Shown: positions 34,606 to 43,958, counted from the first letter of the stretch. The stretch is DNA of 64,000 nt from Neobacillus mesonae (GCF_023715155.1 NZ_JAMBNQ010000015.1:41688-105687), one strand, 5' to 3'. Notes: a model not told the origin generated them from the letters alone. Numbers and translations are program-made.

Positions 34606-36084
34606 TTCATGTAACGGATTTACAAAGCTGTATTGAATATGGACAGTGCCATCATTCTTACAAGTGACCTTCTCAACCAGGGAATGGAGGACCTGCGGCG
34701 TTAATTCTTTTAGGTGTAGGACATCTTTCAATTTTTTACCGATATTAATGGCGAAGTCCTCGTTGTCGCATTCCTGTAGTTTCTCATTAAGTTCGGCCTT
34801 TTTGGTTTGAAGCTCCTTGATCTTGCTGTCCGTTAATTCCCGGTATTCAACTAAATCTTCTTTCGTCAGAACATTTTCAGTGTAGAGATCTACATACTCC
34901 AGCTTTTTATTACGTAAAGTTTCTATTTCGGATTGGACCTTTTCCAGCTCTTTTACAACATTGCGTTTTTTGATATTTAGCTTGTTCATTAGAGCATTCA
35001 AAAAGGTTTCCTCTTTTAATGAGTCAAAGAGCGTTTGTAAGTCCTCCATAATTACATGCATAAGCTCTTTTTCCCGAATAGCGACTTTATTAAGGCAAAA
35101 GGTATCACCATGTCTAATATTTCCTCCGCAACGGTAGCCCTTTTGATTGTCCTTAAACCACATACCTTTTTGACATTCCTCGCAATACAGGATATTTGTA
35201 AAAAGATGTTTCTTTGGAGCGGTAGCTGTTCTTGTCCTGCCTTGTATCATAGCTTGTACGGCATTGAAGGTTTCCTTCGGGATTATCGCTTCGTGAGTAC
35301 CTTCTTTAATCACGACACCTTCTTCGCATAATTCTCTACGCTTTGAAGATGTCACAGAAATAGTTTCTGTCCGGCCTTGGACAAGATCACCACAATAATG
35401 CTGATTGTTTAATATTCCCTTAATACTTGTACCGTGCCACAAAATTGAGGCGTTTGACTTATTTGCCACTTGTGCTGGAGTTGGAATACCTTTTTCAGTT
35501 AAGGTTTTTGCGATTGTATCCATCCCTGTTCCGTTTAAATACTCTTGAAAAATCCAGCGAACAATATCGGGGGTATTGTCATTTCTTACTTTAAGAACTA
35601 CATCCTTACTATAGTAACCATATGGAGGGTTCGAGCCGACGAATAATCCTCGTTGCGCTTTTACCTTTTTAGCCTGTTTATTACGGCGGCTGCTGTTGGC
35701 CGATTCGTTCTCATATAGCCAAGCAAATAATCCGAAGTTCTGAACATTTCCTTCAATAGAGTTAATTGAATTGTCCAAGCAAACAATATGAATGTTATTG
35801 AATTGGCAAATATCACGAAGCTCATATGATAGTCGGCCATTACGCGCCAAGCGGGATAACTCTTTCGCCAAAATAACATCAAACATTCCGGCTTTTCCAT
35901 CTTCAATCAGAGCTTTTAAACCAGGTCGATTTCCTTTCGTACCAGATTGTTTGTCCGTATAAATTTTTACGATTTCCCAATCACGCTCAGCGGCGTAATT
36001 TTTGAATATGCCAATTTGGTTGTCAATCGATGTCCTTTGTGAATCCATTTCCGTTGAAACACGAGCATATACTGCACATCTCAT
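34600..36084 (-). CDS. Large serine recombinase (rec3), apparently intact
   Basis: ATG 36084 overlaps the stop of the 53-codon ORF upstream (ATGA), so translation is coupled; the TTG at 36090 is less likely. The 494-residue protein has an N-terminal resolvase domain (VYARVSTEMDSQRTSIDNQI, catalytic Ser in RVST; ELSRLARNGRLSYEL with the paired Arg), a recombinase domain (PYGYYSKDV), a zinc ribbon (CEECQKGMWF...CGG) and a long coiled coil. Such enzymes integrate and excise phages and conjugative or mobilisable elements. It ends 20 bp from rlmCD, convergent with it. Confidence 0.93.
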   Translation of the reverse strand: MRCAVYARVSTEMDSQRTSIDNQIGIFKNYAAERDWEIVKIYTDKQSGTKGNRPGLKALIEDGKAGMFDVILAKELSRLARNGRLSYELRDICQFNNIHIVCLDNSINSIEGNVQNFGLFAWLYENESANSSRRNKQAKKVKAQRGLFVGSNPPYGYYSKDVVLKVRNDNTPDIVRWIFQEYLNGTGMDTIAKTLTEKGIPTPAQVANKSNASILWHGTSIKGILNNQHYCGDLVQGRTETISVTSSKRRELCEEGVVIKEGTHEAIIPKETFNAVQAMIQGRTRTATAPKKHLFTNILYCEECQKGMWFKDNQKGYRCGGNIRHGDTFCLNKVAIREKELMHVIMEDLQTLFDSLKEETFLNALMNKLNIKKRNVVKELEKVQSEIETLRNKKLEYVDLYTENVLTKEDLVEYRELTDSKIKELQTKKAELNEKLQECDNEDFAINIGKKLKDVLHLKELTPQVLHSLVEKVTCKNDGTVHIQYSFVNPLHET

Positions 36085-36242
36085 GCACAATCACCGCCTA
36101 GAGCAATTTTTTCATGAGATGCTGGTGAGTTTACAGTCTTATTATTAACGAATCTTTCCAGTTCTAATTCAACGAGTTGTTGTAGAATCCGCTGCACATT
36201 CACAGATTTATTTGGTGAAGCATATGATCGAATGACTTTCAT
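36081..36242 (-). CDS. Small ORF (53 aa) coupled to recombinase rec3
   Basis: ATG 36242 follows GAGAGGAAATTAA. The product begins MKVIRSYASPNKSVNVQRIL and is helical, Gln/Leu-rich, without membrane span; the last codons overlap the rec3 start by 4 nt. A similar small helical ORF (39336-39503) precedes rec1, with the same coupling. It may be a recombination directionality or accessory factor; that is inference from position only. Confidence 0.6.
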   Translation of the reverse strand: MKVIRSYASPNKSVNVQRILQQLVELELERFVNNKTVNSPASHEKIALGGDCA

Positions 36243-36345
36243 TTAATTTCCTCTCCCTTGATGTTTGTCTATGATGTATAAATTTCGGTATTTTGACCAT
36301 ACTAAGAATGTTTTTCTGTTATTTATCCATATTGGTATACCATTA

Positions 36346-36455
36346 CGGATAAACTACCGAACAGCTTCTTTGAAAATCCCTTGATAACAAGGGATTCATT
36401 TAAGCAGTATCCTCATTAGCGGTGAGGCTGCAGGTTTTGTTCGGCAGTTCATCCG
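36346..36455. repeat. Inverted pair of 17-bp sites (GTTCGGYAGTTYATCCG)
   Basis: TTCGGCAGTTCATCC at 36440-36454 on the plus strand and the same motif with two changes on the minus strand at 36347-36361. Between them lie smaller inverted repeats (AATCCCTTG / CAAGGGATT). A third copy is at 39931-39945 in direct orientation, so the rec2-rec1-small-ORF module lies between direct repeats. Confidence 0.6.
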
Positions 36456-36481
36456 AAGGCTTGTACAAATTGTTCTGGAAT

Positions 36482-37944
36482 CTATCCATTGGGAGAAGAC
36501 ACAAGGTGATCGAGTGGATTCTCCTGAAAAATAATTCGGGCTGGTCGTTGCGGCGCAACCTGAACTTCATCTACGAAATACAAAATGATTAAACGCATCT
36601 CTGCATTGTCCAGTTGGCTTTCAAGCAGGTGGTCGAAGCGTGTGAAGAACATCTCTGACTGGATGGCTTCATGCAGGTCCGCGAGAACATCCTGACTATG
36701 CTCGTAGGAGTTCTTCAAGCGGAAGACTTGTTTTTGCTCGTCCATCACAAGAAACTCAAACTCCCGGTCATTTTGTTCTCTTGCAATACAACCTTTACGA
36801 TTCAATTTGTCAAGGTCGCTTTCGCAATTGGAAATAGATTCTTCTAGAACTTGCTCAATAGCTGAGAGATAGTGCACCGATCTTTCTTTTACTTGTTCGC
36901 TCGCAGTCATGTCTTTTACGTGCCGCAGTACTTGTGGGAAGAGGGATGAATGGACTTCATTCATATCCAGTTTGTAGCCGCAGCACTTGCAGACATAATC
37001 TTGATACAGGTACTTCTTTCCGTTCCGTTTTGTAGATCCATTCTGCGTTTCTAAGGTACTATGGCACTGCTGGCAATTCAGCTTATTCAAAAACAGGAAC
37101 GGTGTCTCTAAGCGTCCATACTCCTTCTGCAGCTTCAGATTTGTGTTAATAAGGTGCAGAAGAAAGCGGTCCACCAATGCTTCATGCGAATGGTCAAAGG
37201 TGTATGTGTCCTTTTTCTTGCCTTTCCGAATCTCCCACACAATTTGTCCAGTATAGGCTGGATTTTTGAGTATATTCTCAATTGTGCTGGTTCTCCAAAT
37301 GCCGCCGTTAGGTGAAGGAATAGATGCTTCATTTAATGTGGAGGCAATCTTGTTCATAGAGATTCCCCAGCTATGGAGAAAGAAGATGAATGTTACAACA
37401 TCAGCCTCGTTATTAGGCACCAGTTGTTTATTCTTCTGGTCTACCCGTAGGGAACGGAGGAGCCGGGACGTTTGACTGTTTCGTTTTCCAGAACGCTCAT
37501 GAGACATCCTAGCGCGCGTTCTGACTTAATTTCAGACTCCTGACGGAATAACAGGAGTGCCAGCTGCACCTGTGGGTTATTTGGATCCCAAGAGTCGTCT
37601 GCATCTGTGGTAAAAACCTCTAAATCCGTCATATGTCTTGATAGTGGCAGATAGAAGTCTTGAACAAAGGTATATGCGGTACGATCCATTCGCGATATTT
37701 CACTAAAAATGACGCACGAAACATTGCTTTCTATCATTCTGTGTTTCAGCCGCATCAGTTCCTTTCGTTGGCTGGCCCTTTTAGAAAAGGCACTTGTGGC
37801 ATCCTCAATGAAGAGGAATTCGTCAGGAACAATCAGCCCTTTCCTATTCGCAAACTCCCTGATGCGAGTTTTCTGAAGCTCTACGCTGTTGTTCTCCAGC
37901 TGTTTATATGACGATCGTCTAATATAGCCAAATTCTGTTCTCAA
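36482..37944 (-). pseudogene. Large serine recombinase (rec2), split by a frameshift
   Basis: Two overlapping frames form one recombinase. 37441-37944 carries the resolvase domain (GYIRRSSYKQLENNSVELQ; SEISRMDRTAYTF) and stops right after SSVPYG, the conserved PYG junction. 36482 to about 37445 continues in another frame from VDQKNKQLVPNN with the recombinase domain (NKIASTLNEASIPSPNGGIW), zinc ribbon (CQQC...CKCC) and coiled coil. A small indel at about 37440-37450 explains the break. The start at 37944 overlaps the stop of rec1 (37941) by 4 nt, so the two were one operon. Programmed frameshifting is not excluded but I see no slippery site. Confidence 0.8.
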
Positions 37945-39343
37945 ATTGCCTCTCCTCCCAAATAAGTTAGTTCGTCGTTAATATCCTGTAGATAATCAAA
38001 TTTCGCTACCTCAAAATCAACGATATCTCTGTAAAGAAAAATATGTTCTATAAACATAAAGGCTAATAAACTACTGTTCTCCTCAAGATATTCTGATAAA
38101 TACTTGTTGAGCTGCATTGCGATCTGTTTGTTCTCTTGTAATGACTGCTCACGTTCATGCAAATCTTGTAAAAGTTTGTTCTTCTCTTCTTGTAGCTGAG
38201 TTATTTTTTTGTACTTCGGATGCTGATTCCAATTACTTTGATAATCTTCTTGATAGAGCAGTTCACGTCTAATTCCTTCTATTTCCCTTTCCATAGATTG
38301 CAGTTCTTTATCAACAGTTTGACGAATTTGTTTGATTTGCTGCTGTGACTGTTTAAGCATCAATTTACCGTCTAATTTGTTGATGATTTCGGTAAGGGCA
38401 GTTTTAATGGAACCTTGCATATCTGCAATTGAGATACATACTTCTGGATGTTTTCGAGAACAGGAATAGTATGCAGTGCCATTTAGCTTATTGATACGGT
38501 AGCGCATAGGCTGATGACAGTAACCGCACAAAGGTTCTATTACATTTTGTTTTTTTTACTGCTGAATCTGCTCTACATATTCGTTACGCAAAGGCTCTAG
38601 CTTAGACTGCAGATTCTTAAACTCCTCCAGGGTGAGATATGACTCTACATAGGGAAGATGAACTTCTCCTTGGTGTAGATCATAGCTAGCATAGAATGGG
38701 TCCTGGGACACTTTAAGGAGCTGTTCATCGGTACGGCTGAATCTCTTTCGAAATATCTTTAAGATAGGTCCTCAACTGTAAGGACATTTTGAAGCGCATC
38801 GAAGTACGAATGTACTGTCTCTCTATTGTCCAGGCTTTTCACATATTGCTTTGTTTCCGAAACCTTTGTGTATCCAAGTTTTTTAGGCGGACATCTTCTT
38901 TGCACTTCATTCGTCCTTCGGGCGATGTTCTGACCTTCAATATTGCTAAACATCAAAAGGACGCCTTCTAAAAATGTGCTATCCGTAGCTTTTACATGCC
39001 CTTGCCCACTTGAGGTATACACGAGGCTGACGCCATGCTTTCTGCAGATGTCCTGGAACTCCATGCCGTCGTAGTAGTTTCGGAATAAACGCGTTCGGTC
39101 AAATGCATAGACTGTGCTCACCTTGTCTTGTTTAATTAACGAGATAAGTTTTAACATCTCAGGTCTTTCTTCTGTGCTTTTTTTGTTTGCTGATACTGCA
39201 AATTCATCAATCACATGTATTTCTTCCGGCAGCAGCTTTTCTCGAAATGGCGCATCTGCTGTGATCTGCATTTCTAAATCCTGATTAACAGTGCTTACAC
39301 GCCGGAAGAATACATGGAGCTTTCTCTGTTCCATTTCATTCAC
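37941..39343 (-). pseudogene. Large serine recombinase (rec1), disrupted by a frameshift and a stop
   Basis: The N-terminal piece (38759-39343, GTG start coupled to the 55-codon ORF) holds the resolvase domain (FFRRVSTVNQDLEMQ; AFDRTRLFRNYYDG) and PPKKLGYTKV. The frame then shifts near 38760; the continuation (YASYDLHQGEVHLPYVESYL) is open until an in-frame TAA at about 38556, next to a poly-A run. The last part (37941-38531) restarts in the same frame with a zinc ribbon (CGYCHQPMRYR...CSRKHPEVC) and coiled coil. At least two lesions make it inactive as a single protein. Confidence 0.8.
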
Positions 39344-39503
39344 CCCATTCTTGTTTTGATAACGTTTCGTACAACAGCTTCGCTTTTAAGCGGGGCGGCA
39401 GCTGCAATTGCTCCACAACCATGCGGCTGATTAAATGCTGAAGCCAAAGGTTCGTTGCCGTATTGGTTTGTGGAGCGGTCTGTAATCTCACACGTTTCTT
39501 CAT
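39336..39503 (-). CDS. Small ORF (55 aa) coupled to recombinase rec1
   Basis: ATG 39503 follows GGAGGTGTAAGAA, a near-perfect ribosome site. The product, MKKRVRLQTAPQTNTATNLW..., is basic and helical, ending KLLYETLSKQEWGE. Its stop overlaps the rec1 start (GTGAATGA). No family recognised. Confidence 0.65.
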   Translation of the reverse strand: MKKRVRLQTAPQTNTATNLWLQHLISRMVVEQLQLPPRLKAKLLYETLSKQEWGE

Positions 39504-39556
39504 TTCTTACACCTCCGTCCCATCAGCTTTGACGGGCAGAGGTGTGTTTTATACGT

Positions 39557-39694
39557 TTAGTCCTGCCCTAGCTCCTCATCGTGGAAGTGGAAGTGCAGCT
39601 GTGCGGAGTCTTCTTGTGTGGTTCGTTTGATAAACACCCGTATAATTCCCTTTTTTGTGCCGGGGAAGGGAACCTTATCTTGTTTTTGACCCAT
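39557..39694 (-). CDS. Small ORF (45 aa) in the recombinase operon
   Basis: ATG 39694 follows AAGGAGGGAACAAA. The product MGQKQDKVPFPGTKKGIIRV... ends with a His-rich, acidic tail (LHFHFHDEELGQD). It overlaps the end of the previous ORF by 20 nt and lies 53 nt ahead of the 55-codon ORF. Unknown function; strong ribosome site supports translation. Confidence 0.6.
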   Translation of the reverse strand: MGQKQDKVPFPGTKKGIIRVFIKRTTQEDSAQLHFHFHDEELGQD

Positions 39695-39812
39695 TTTGTT
39701 CCCTCCTTTGTTTCTGATATTCTAGGAAGCTATTGAATATAAAAGGCGATAAGCTTCCTGTTTGAACAGTTTGACGGAGTTTCTGGATATGGTGGGAATG
39801 ATTTGTAGTCAT
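39675..39812 (-). CDS. Small ORF (45 aa) in the recombinase operon
   Basis: ATG 39812 overlaps the stop of the 30-codon ORF (ATGA), so it is probably translated by coupling. The product MTTNHSHHIQKLRQTVQTGS... is basic and ends REQNGSKTR, its tail overlapping the next ORF's ribosome site and start. Unknown function. Confidence 0.5.
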   Translation of the reverse strand: MTTNHSHHIQKLRQTVQTGSLSPFIFNSFLEYQKQRREQNGSKTR

Positions 39813-39901
39813 GATGCAAGTCCCCTTTGTTTAAGGCGATTGATTGCCTTATCTGTATTGTTGCGGATTTTATGTGAAGGGGTTTTGACAGTTGTTTTCA
39901 T
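39809..39901 (-). CDS. Small basic ORF (30 aa), first of the recombinase operon
   Basis: ATG 39901 follows AGGAGGAACAAACTTC. The product MKTTVKTPSHKIRNNTDKAI, then NRLKQRGLAS, is strongly basic and could bind DNA. Its stop overlaps the next start by 4 nt. Unknown function. Confidence 0.5.
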   Translation of the reverse strand: MKTTVKTPSHKIRNNTDKAINRLKQRGLAS

Positions 39902-39930
39902 GAAGTTTGTTCCTCCTGTAAATGAATTTT

Positions 39931-39945
39931 TTCGGTAGTTCATCC
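39931..39945 (+). repeat. Third copy of TTCGGYAGTTCATCC, outer edge of the rec1/rec2 module
   Basis: TTCGGTAGTTCATCC, one change from 36440-36454 and in the same orientation. It lies just upstream of the first small ORF. Candidate recombination core or integrase-binding site. Confidence 0.5.
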
Positions 39946-40449
39946 ACCGTAGGAAGTAACATAACCATTTAAGGATTTTTTTCAAGAGGAAATTATTAAG
40001 TGGATTACTCAATGGCTTTCTTTGATGTAATTTATTACTAGAGAGATGGAACTAAATAGTTTTACCTACTAAGTTATCAATTGTTATCTATCTTAAAACG
40101 CTTTATTTGGAGGATTTTAAATGACTACTGGTTAAGTTATGGCGGCAAATATGTAAATTACTTGTTCTACCGATGGCACTCTGAATTGTAGGAGTGTTTT
40201 TTGTTTGTCATTCGTATTTTCATATAGTGTAGTATCCTTCGAAGTAGGTTGGGAGGATATATACTTTTAGGTTATGCGGGTTACTGACTATTAAAATACC
40301 CCTCCACTATCCCCAGAAATACAGTGATTCTTGTATTCTAGGGACAGAGGAAGTGGGTATTTATCAAGGGGTATATACTTTAGTGCAAAGCTGGGAACCC
40401 GGATGATGCTGCTGTTTAATACCTGAATTTCTTCATCTTGTCATTTGCC
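39946..40449. other. 500-bp gap inside the island, no clear gene
   Basis: Short frame remnants only. A hairpin ACTC-N10-GAGT followed by T-rich sequence lies near 40181-40205. No recognised RNA or operator. Confidence 0.5.
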
Positions 40450-40629
40450 TTATAAGCATACGCAGTTTCGCCCGCATATATCGTGACAAGCACCATTGGC
40501 CGTAACCAATCGAAACTCCACCGAACCGTTACTTGCAAGGAGCCGTTCCCGCTCCCTCTCCAGCAATCCGTTCCAAACAGCAGAAAGATCTTGACTAATG
40601 ATTGCTAGTGTTGATTTTCTTTGTCGCAT
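40450..40629 (-). CDS. Possible small Cys-containing protein (59 aa)
   Basis: ATG 40629 preceded by AGGTGAG at slightly long spacing. The product MRQRKSTLAIISQDLSAVWN... is helical and ends with a Cys cluster (ACHDICGRNCVCL). No family recognised. It may belong to the mobile element cargo. Confidence 0.4.
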   Translation of the reverse strand: MRQRKSTLAIISQDLSAVWNGLLERERERLLASNGSVEFRLVTANGACHDICGRNCVCL

Positions 40630-41198
40630 TGGCTCAGCTCACCTGACCTCTTATTTAGCGTGACTTAAGGGCATTTCCCACGGTTATTCTTTTTAATAAT
40701 TCTTTTTATGTCGGAACTAATGGGACGACAGCGTTTTGACAGAGATAGCAGCTCTGACCCTATTGGGGCTTTATCTCATATATTATGACTTTAATAAAAC
40801 CTTTTCAGAAAAAGCATGCAACATTTTATTATTATGAATTTACTTTAGAGGAAGTTTTAACCTAGAATGGTTGAAGGGCTTAAATGAGTAATTTGCAAAA
40901 ATATAGCCATAAAATGGCTATAATGAATTAACATAAAGTGCAGTGGCTTATATAAGCTACCAAGTAAGAAGTCCTTCAAACTGGTTGGTGTGAAGGGCTT
41001 CTTTTTTGTTTAAGGTAATTAGCTATGAATGCTTTGAGGCGGAGGATAAATCCGATTCGCCCGCAATTGTTTAAAGAAATAATAACTCATACTATTCATG
41101 TACATGCATAAATATTATCCATTATTGTGGGACACTTATTAAAGTAACGGGCAGGTTAGTGGAATAAAGATTCCTAAATAGTTGGGAGAAATGAGTAA
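40630..41198. other. 570-bp gap with two hairpins
   Basis: ATAGCCAT-AAA-ATGGCTAT lies near 40902-40921. A terminator-like AAGAAG-CCTTCA / TGAAGG-CTTCTT with T run lies near 40969-41009. No gene seen. Confidence 0.5.
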
Positions 41199-42071
41199 CT
41201 AAAACATTTCTATTACATAGTTTCGAAATAACTCTGCTGATGGTGACAACGCATTTTCAATTAACCAAGCTAACCCTATTTCACGGTGGCAATATGGTTC
41301 AGAAATTGAAATTTGTTTGATTTTTTTCGAGCTGATCCCATGAAATGCAGGTATAATGGTAACTCCAAGCCCCGATGAAACAAGACCAGCCAAAGTAGGA
41401 ACGTCTTCTCCTTCAAATTTTATTACTGGGGTAAACCCTGCTTTTTCACAAAAGTTGTTAATGACTTTCCTCATTCCTAATCCTTCCTTAAAACCGATAA
41501 ACTTTTCTTCAGATAACTCGCTAAGAGAGACAGAAGACCTTTCTGCAAGCCGATGATTAGCAGGTACATATAAAAACAACTCCTCATTCAATAACGGATG
41601 CCATATAATATTGGGATATGTTTTAAAAGAGCTTATCAGGCACAAATCTACTTCTCTGTTGAGAAGCATTTGAATGCTATTTAATATTTTGTTCTGATAG
41701 AGTTGAATTTCCACATGAGGATATTGATTATAAAATTTGCTGATAATTTCAGGCAAAATCGTTAATCCCAATGTTTGCAGAAAGGAAAGAGAAACAGTAC
41801 CAGTGTATGGATTTTTTAACTGATTAATCTCTTTTATGCCAATTGAAATTTCGTTTAACCCACTTTCAACTCGTTTCAGGAAAATTTGTCCAAACTTATT
41901 TAGCTGTACGGAATGTCCAGTACGGTCAAACAAAGTGACTCCAAGTTCTTTTTCTAATTTATTAATAGAACGGCTAAGGGCAGGCTGAGATATTGCCAAA
42001 TGCTCCGCCGATTTTCTAAAGTGTTCTATTTTCGCAACTACACGAAAATATTCAAGTTGTTGCCATTCCAT
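41199..42071 (-). CDS. LysR-family transcriptional regulator
   Basis: The 290-residue product opens with the LysR winged helix (MEWQQLEYFRVVAKIEHFRK; AISQPALSRSINKLEKELGV) and continues with a periplasmic-binding-fold effector domain. It is divergent from an MFS gene 125 bp away, the usual layout for a LysR regulator and its transporter target. B. subtilis relatives (YtlI/YraN types) respond to small metabolites; the inducer here is unknown. It lies in the island, between rec1 and the second rlmCD-like repeat. Confidence 0.9.
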   Translation of the reverse strand: MEWQQLEYFRVVAKIEHFRKSAEHLAISQPALSRSINKLEKELGVTLFDRTGHSVQLNKFGQIFLKRVESGLNEISIGIKEINQLKNPYTGTVSLSFLQTLGLTILPEIISKFYNQYPHVEIQLYQNKILNSIQMLLNREVDLCLISSFKTYPNIIWHPLLNEELFLYVPANHRLAERSSVSLSELSEEKFIGFKEGLGMRKVINNFCEKAGFTPVIKFEGEDVPTLAGLVSSGLGVTIIPAFHGISSKKIKQISISEPYCHREIGLAWLIENALSPSAELFRNYVIEMF

Positions 42072-42196
42072 TTTTATACAACCTCTTTCCGTTTTGTCGA
42101 TAACAAAAAGGTATCATCTTAATGATTATAATGCAATTTACGTTATACCATTCAAGGTTTACACTAATATAAAGATAAAAATGAGGAGAGGATTTC

Positions 42197-43417
42197 ATGC
42201 AATATATTGAATATGGCACCCCTGCATATCGACGGACATTCCTAAGTATGCTGTTAGGAAGTACGGTGACATTTGCCATTTTGTACAGTCCACAAACATT
42301 AATTCAAACATTTTCAAAGGAATTTACAATATCTCCATCGACTGCAAGTTTAACAATTTCTTTTGCAACGTTTGCTCTTGCAATCAGCATGCTGTTTGTT
42401 ACAGTTTTTTCAAATGCTTGGGGACGGAAAAAAATTATGAGTATTTCTTTACTTTTATCATCACTGTTGGGTATTTTATCTGCTTTTAGTCCCAATTTTG
42501 AAACTCTGATTTTTTTACGAATATTACAAGGAATTGTTATGAGTGGATTCCCCGCAATCGCTATGACGTATTTAAGCGAAGAGATTTCTCCATTGCATGT
42601 TGGAAGAATCATGGGGATATATGTTAGCGGATGTGCTTTTGGAGGATTTTTTGGGAGGGTAATTGTTAGTACATTAACGGATTTTTTCTCATGGAATATA
42701 GCTATTTTAGCTTTGGGATTAATTAGTTTATTATGCAGTATTTTGTTCTGGATTTATTTGCCTGAATCCAAAAACTTCAAAAAAACAGACCTTTCATTTG
42801 GTAACTGGGTTTCGGGAATATCAAGTGGACTAAAAAGTAAAAACTTATTTTACATTTATGGGTTGGGTTTTTTGTTACTCGGTGTCTATGTGGCGTTATT
42901 TAATTATATTGGTTTTCCACTATCGAAACCGCCATATCATTTAAGTCAAACAGCGATTGGGTTTTTATTTGTTTTTCAATTGGCGGGTTCATGGGGTTCT
43001 TATTTTTTTGGAAAACTTTCAGAAAGGCATTCACGTTCTCGTTTAATGAGTTGGGCTCTTATCATGGCTCTTATCGGTTCTTTAATGACATTATCAAGTA
43101 ATATCTTTATTCTCATTCTAGGATTAATTCTGTTTGCATCGGGATTCTTAGCAGGGCATAGTATAGCAAGCGGCTGGATAGGCATAGTTTCACAACCTAA
43201 TACAAAAGCATACGCATCATCTTTATACCTATTGTTCTATTACACTGGCTCCAGTTTAATCGGCTGGTCAGGAGGGGTATTTTTAAGCCATTTTGGATGG
43301 ATTGGAGTTATTTTTATGATTTGCGGTCTTTTACTTTTTACGTGTGTACTTGTAATTGTACTAAATCGGTCTCTTAATATAGCAAAGATTGAAAACCAAA
43401 TTGAATTCTACAGTTAA
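42197..43417 (+). CDS. MFS transporter (divergent to the LysR gene)
   Basis: The 406-residue product has 12 predicted spans, an N-terminal cytoplasmic stretch (EYGTPAYRRTFLSMLLG) and the MFS loop motif FSNAWGRKKIMS between TM2 and TM3. The later ISPLHVGRIMGIYVSGCAFG segment is typical of YnfM/AraJ-like exporters. Site ATGAGGAGAGG precedes the ATG. Export of a small compound under LysR control is inferred. AT-rich codon use matches the rest of the island. Confidence 0.88.
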   Translation: MQYIEYGTPAYRRTFLSMLLGSTVTFAILYSPQTLIQTFSKEFTISPSTASLTISFATFALAISMLFVTVFSNAWGRKKIMSISLLLSSLLGILSAFSPNFETLIFLRILQGIVMSGFPAIAMTYLSEEISPLHVGRIMGIYVSGCAFGGFFGRVIVSTLTDFFSWNIAILALGLISLLCSILFWIYLPESKNFKKTDLSFGNWVSGISSGLKSKNLFYIYGLGFLLLGVYVALFNYIGFPLSKPPYHLSQTAIGFLFVFQLAGSWGSYFFGKLSERHSRSRLMSWALIMALIGSLMTLSSNIFILILGLILFASGFLAGHSIASGWIGIVSQPNTKAYASSLYLLFYYTGSSLIGWSGGVFLSHFGWIGVIFMICGLLLFTCVLVIVLNRSLNIAKIENQIEFYS

Positions 43418-43735
43418 AAATGCTTATTAGTTATATTTTAGAAACTTCGGTTATTGATTATATAAACTCAAAACCAATTTATTTAATTTAATATTTCTAT
43501 ACTACATTTTCAATTGGGGCGTGTTTTTAATAAGTAGCCATCTTTTTTGTTCTAAATAGGTAAAAGGCTAATTGAACGGTGCATAACACAATAAGTGATT
43601 TGACAATAACACTTTTAGTGTATTTGTGATGTAATGTACTTAAAAGTAACGGGTGCGATAGTGCAAAATGCACCAATCATTAATAAGCGGATTATATACA
43701 ATAATTTATTCATTAGTTAAACCCACCTACATCTC
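43418..43735. other. 320-bp gap, nothing recognised
   Basis: AT-rich sequence between the MFS gene and the second rlmCD-like repeat. No ORF over 25 codons with a ribosome site was seen. Confidence 0.5.
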
Positions 43736-43807
43736 GTGTGTTGCCACATACACTCGACACATGTGGAGTGTATAGTGCAACTCATTTTAAAAGAAGGCAA
43801 CTAACCC
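43736..43807 (+). repeat. rlmCD 3'-end repeat, copy 2
   Basis: CATGTGGAGTGTATAGTGCAACTC continuing into AAGAAGGCAACTAACCC matches the rlmCD terminus (34537-34583) at about 41 of 47 bases and still encodes HVEC-VQLILKEGN-stop. A 4-nt insertion upstream breaks the frame. It carries no upstream rlmCD body, so it is a fragment left by integration or accretion. Confidence 0.8.
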
Positions 43808-43812
43808 TGATC

Positions 43813-43958
43813 TGACCCAATAAAGTTAGACCAATATTTTTATGCAACTTTTAGAACGACGTGAGTTCGGTATTCTTTGGAACTCACGTTTTTTCATTTT
43901 GCCTTCATTCGTTTGTGATTGTAATAGTGAGTATAATCAGCTATTTTCTGTTCAAAAT
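43813..43958 (-). pseudogene. IS3-family transposase remnant (3' end)
   Basis: On the minus strand FEQKIADYTHYYNHKRMKAK followed, after an in-frame stop, by KEYRTHVV is the C-terminus of an IS3-family OrfB (typical FEKKIADYIHYYNNKR...). The end TGACCCAATAAAGTTAGACC resembles an IS3-type terminus. Only ~45 codons remain. It adjoins the rlmCD-like repeat directly. Confidence 0.75.

Noticed and set aside
37440..37450. Programmed ribosomal frameshift in rec2
   Set aside because: No slippery heptamer or downstream structure was seen, and the neighbouring rec1 is clearly decayed, so mutation is simpler.
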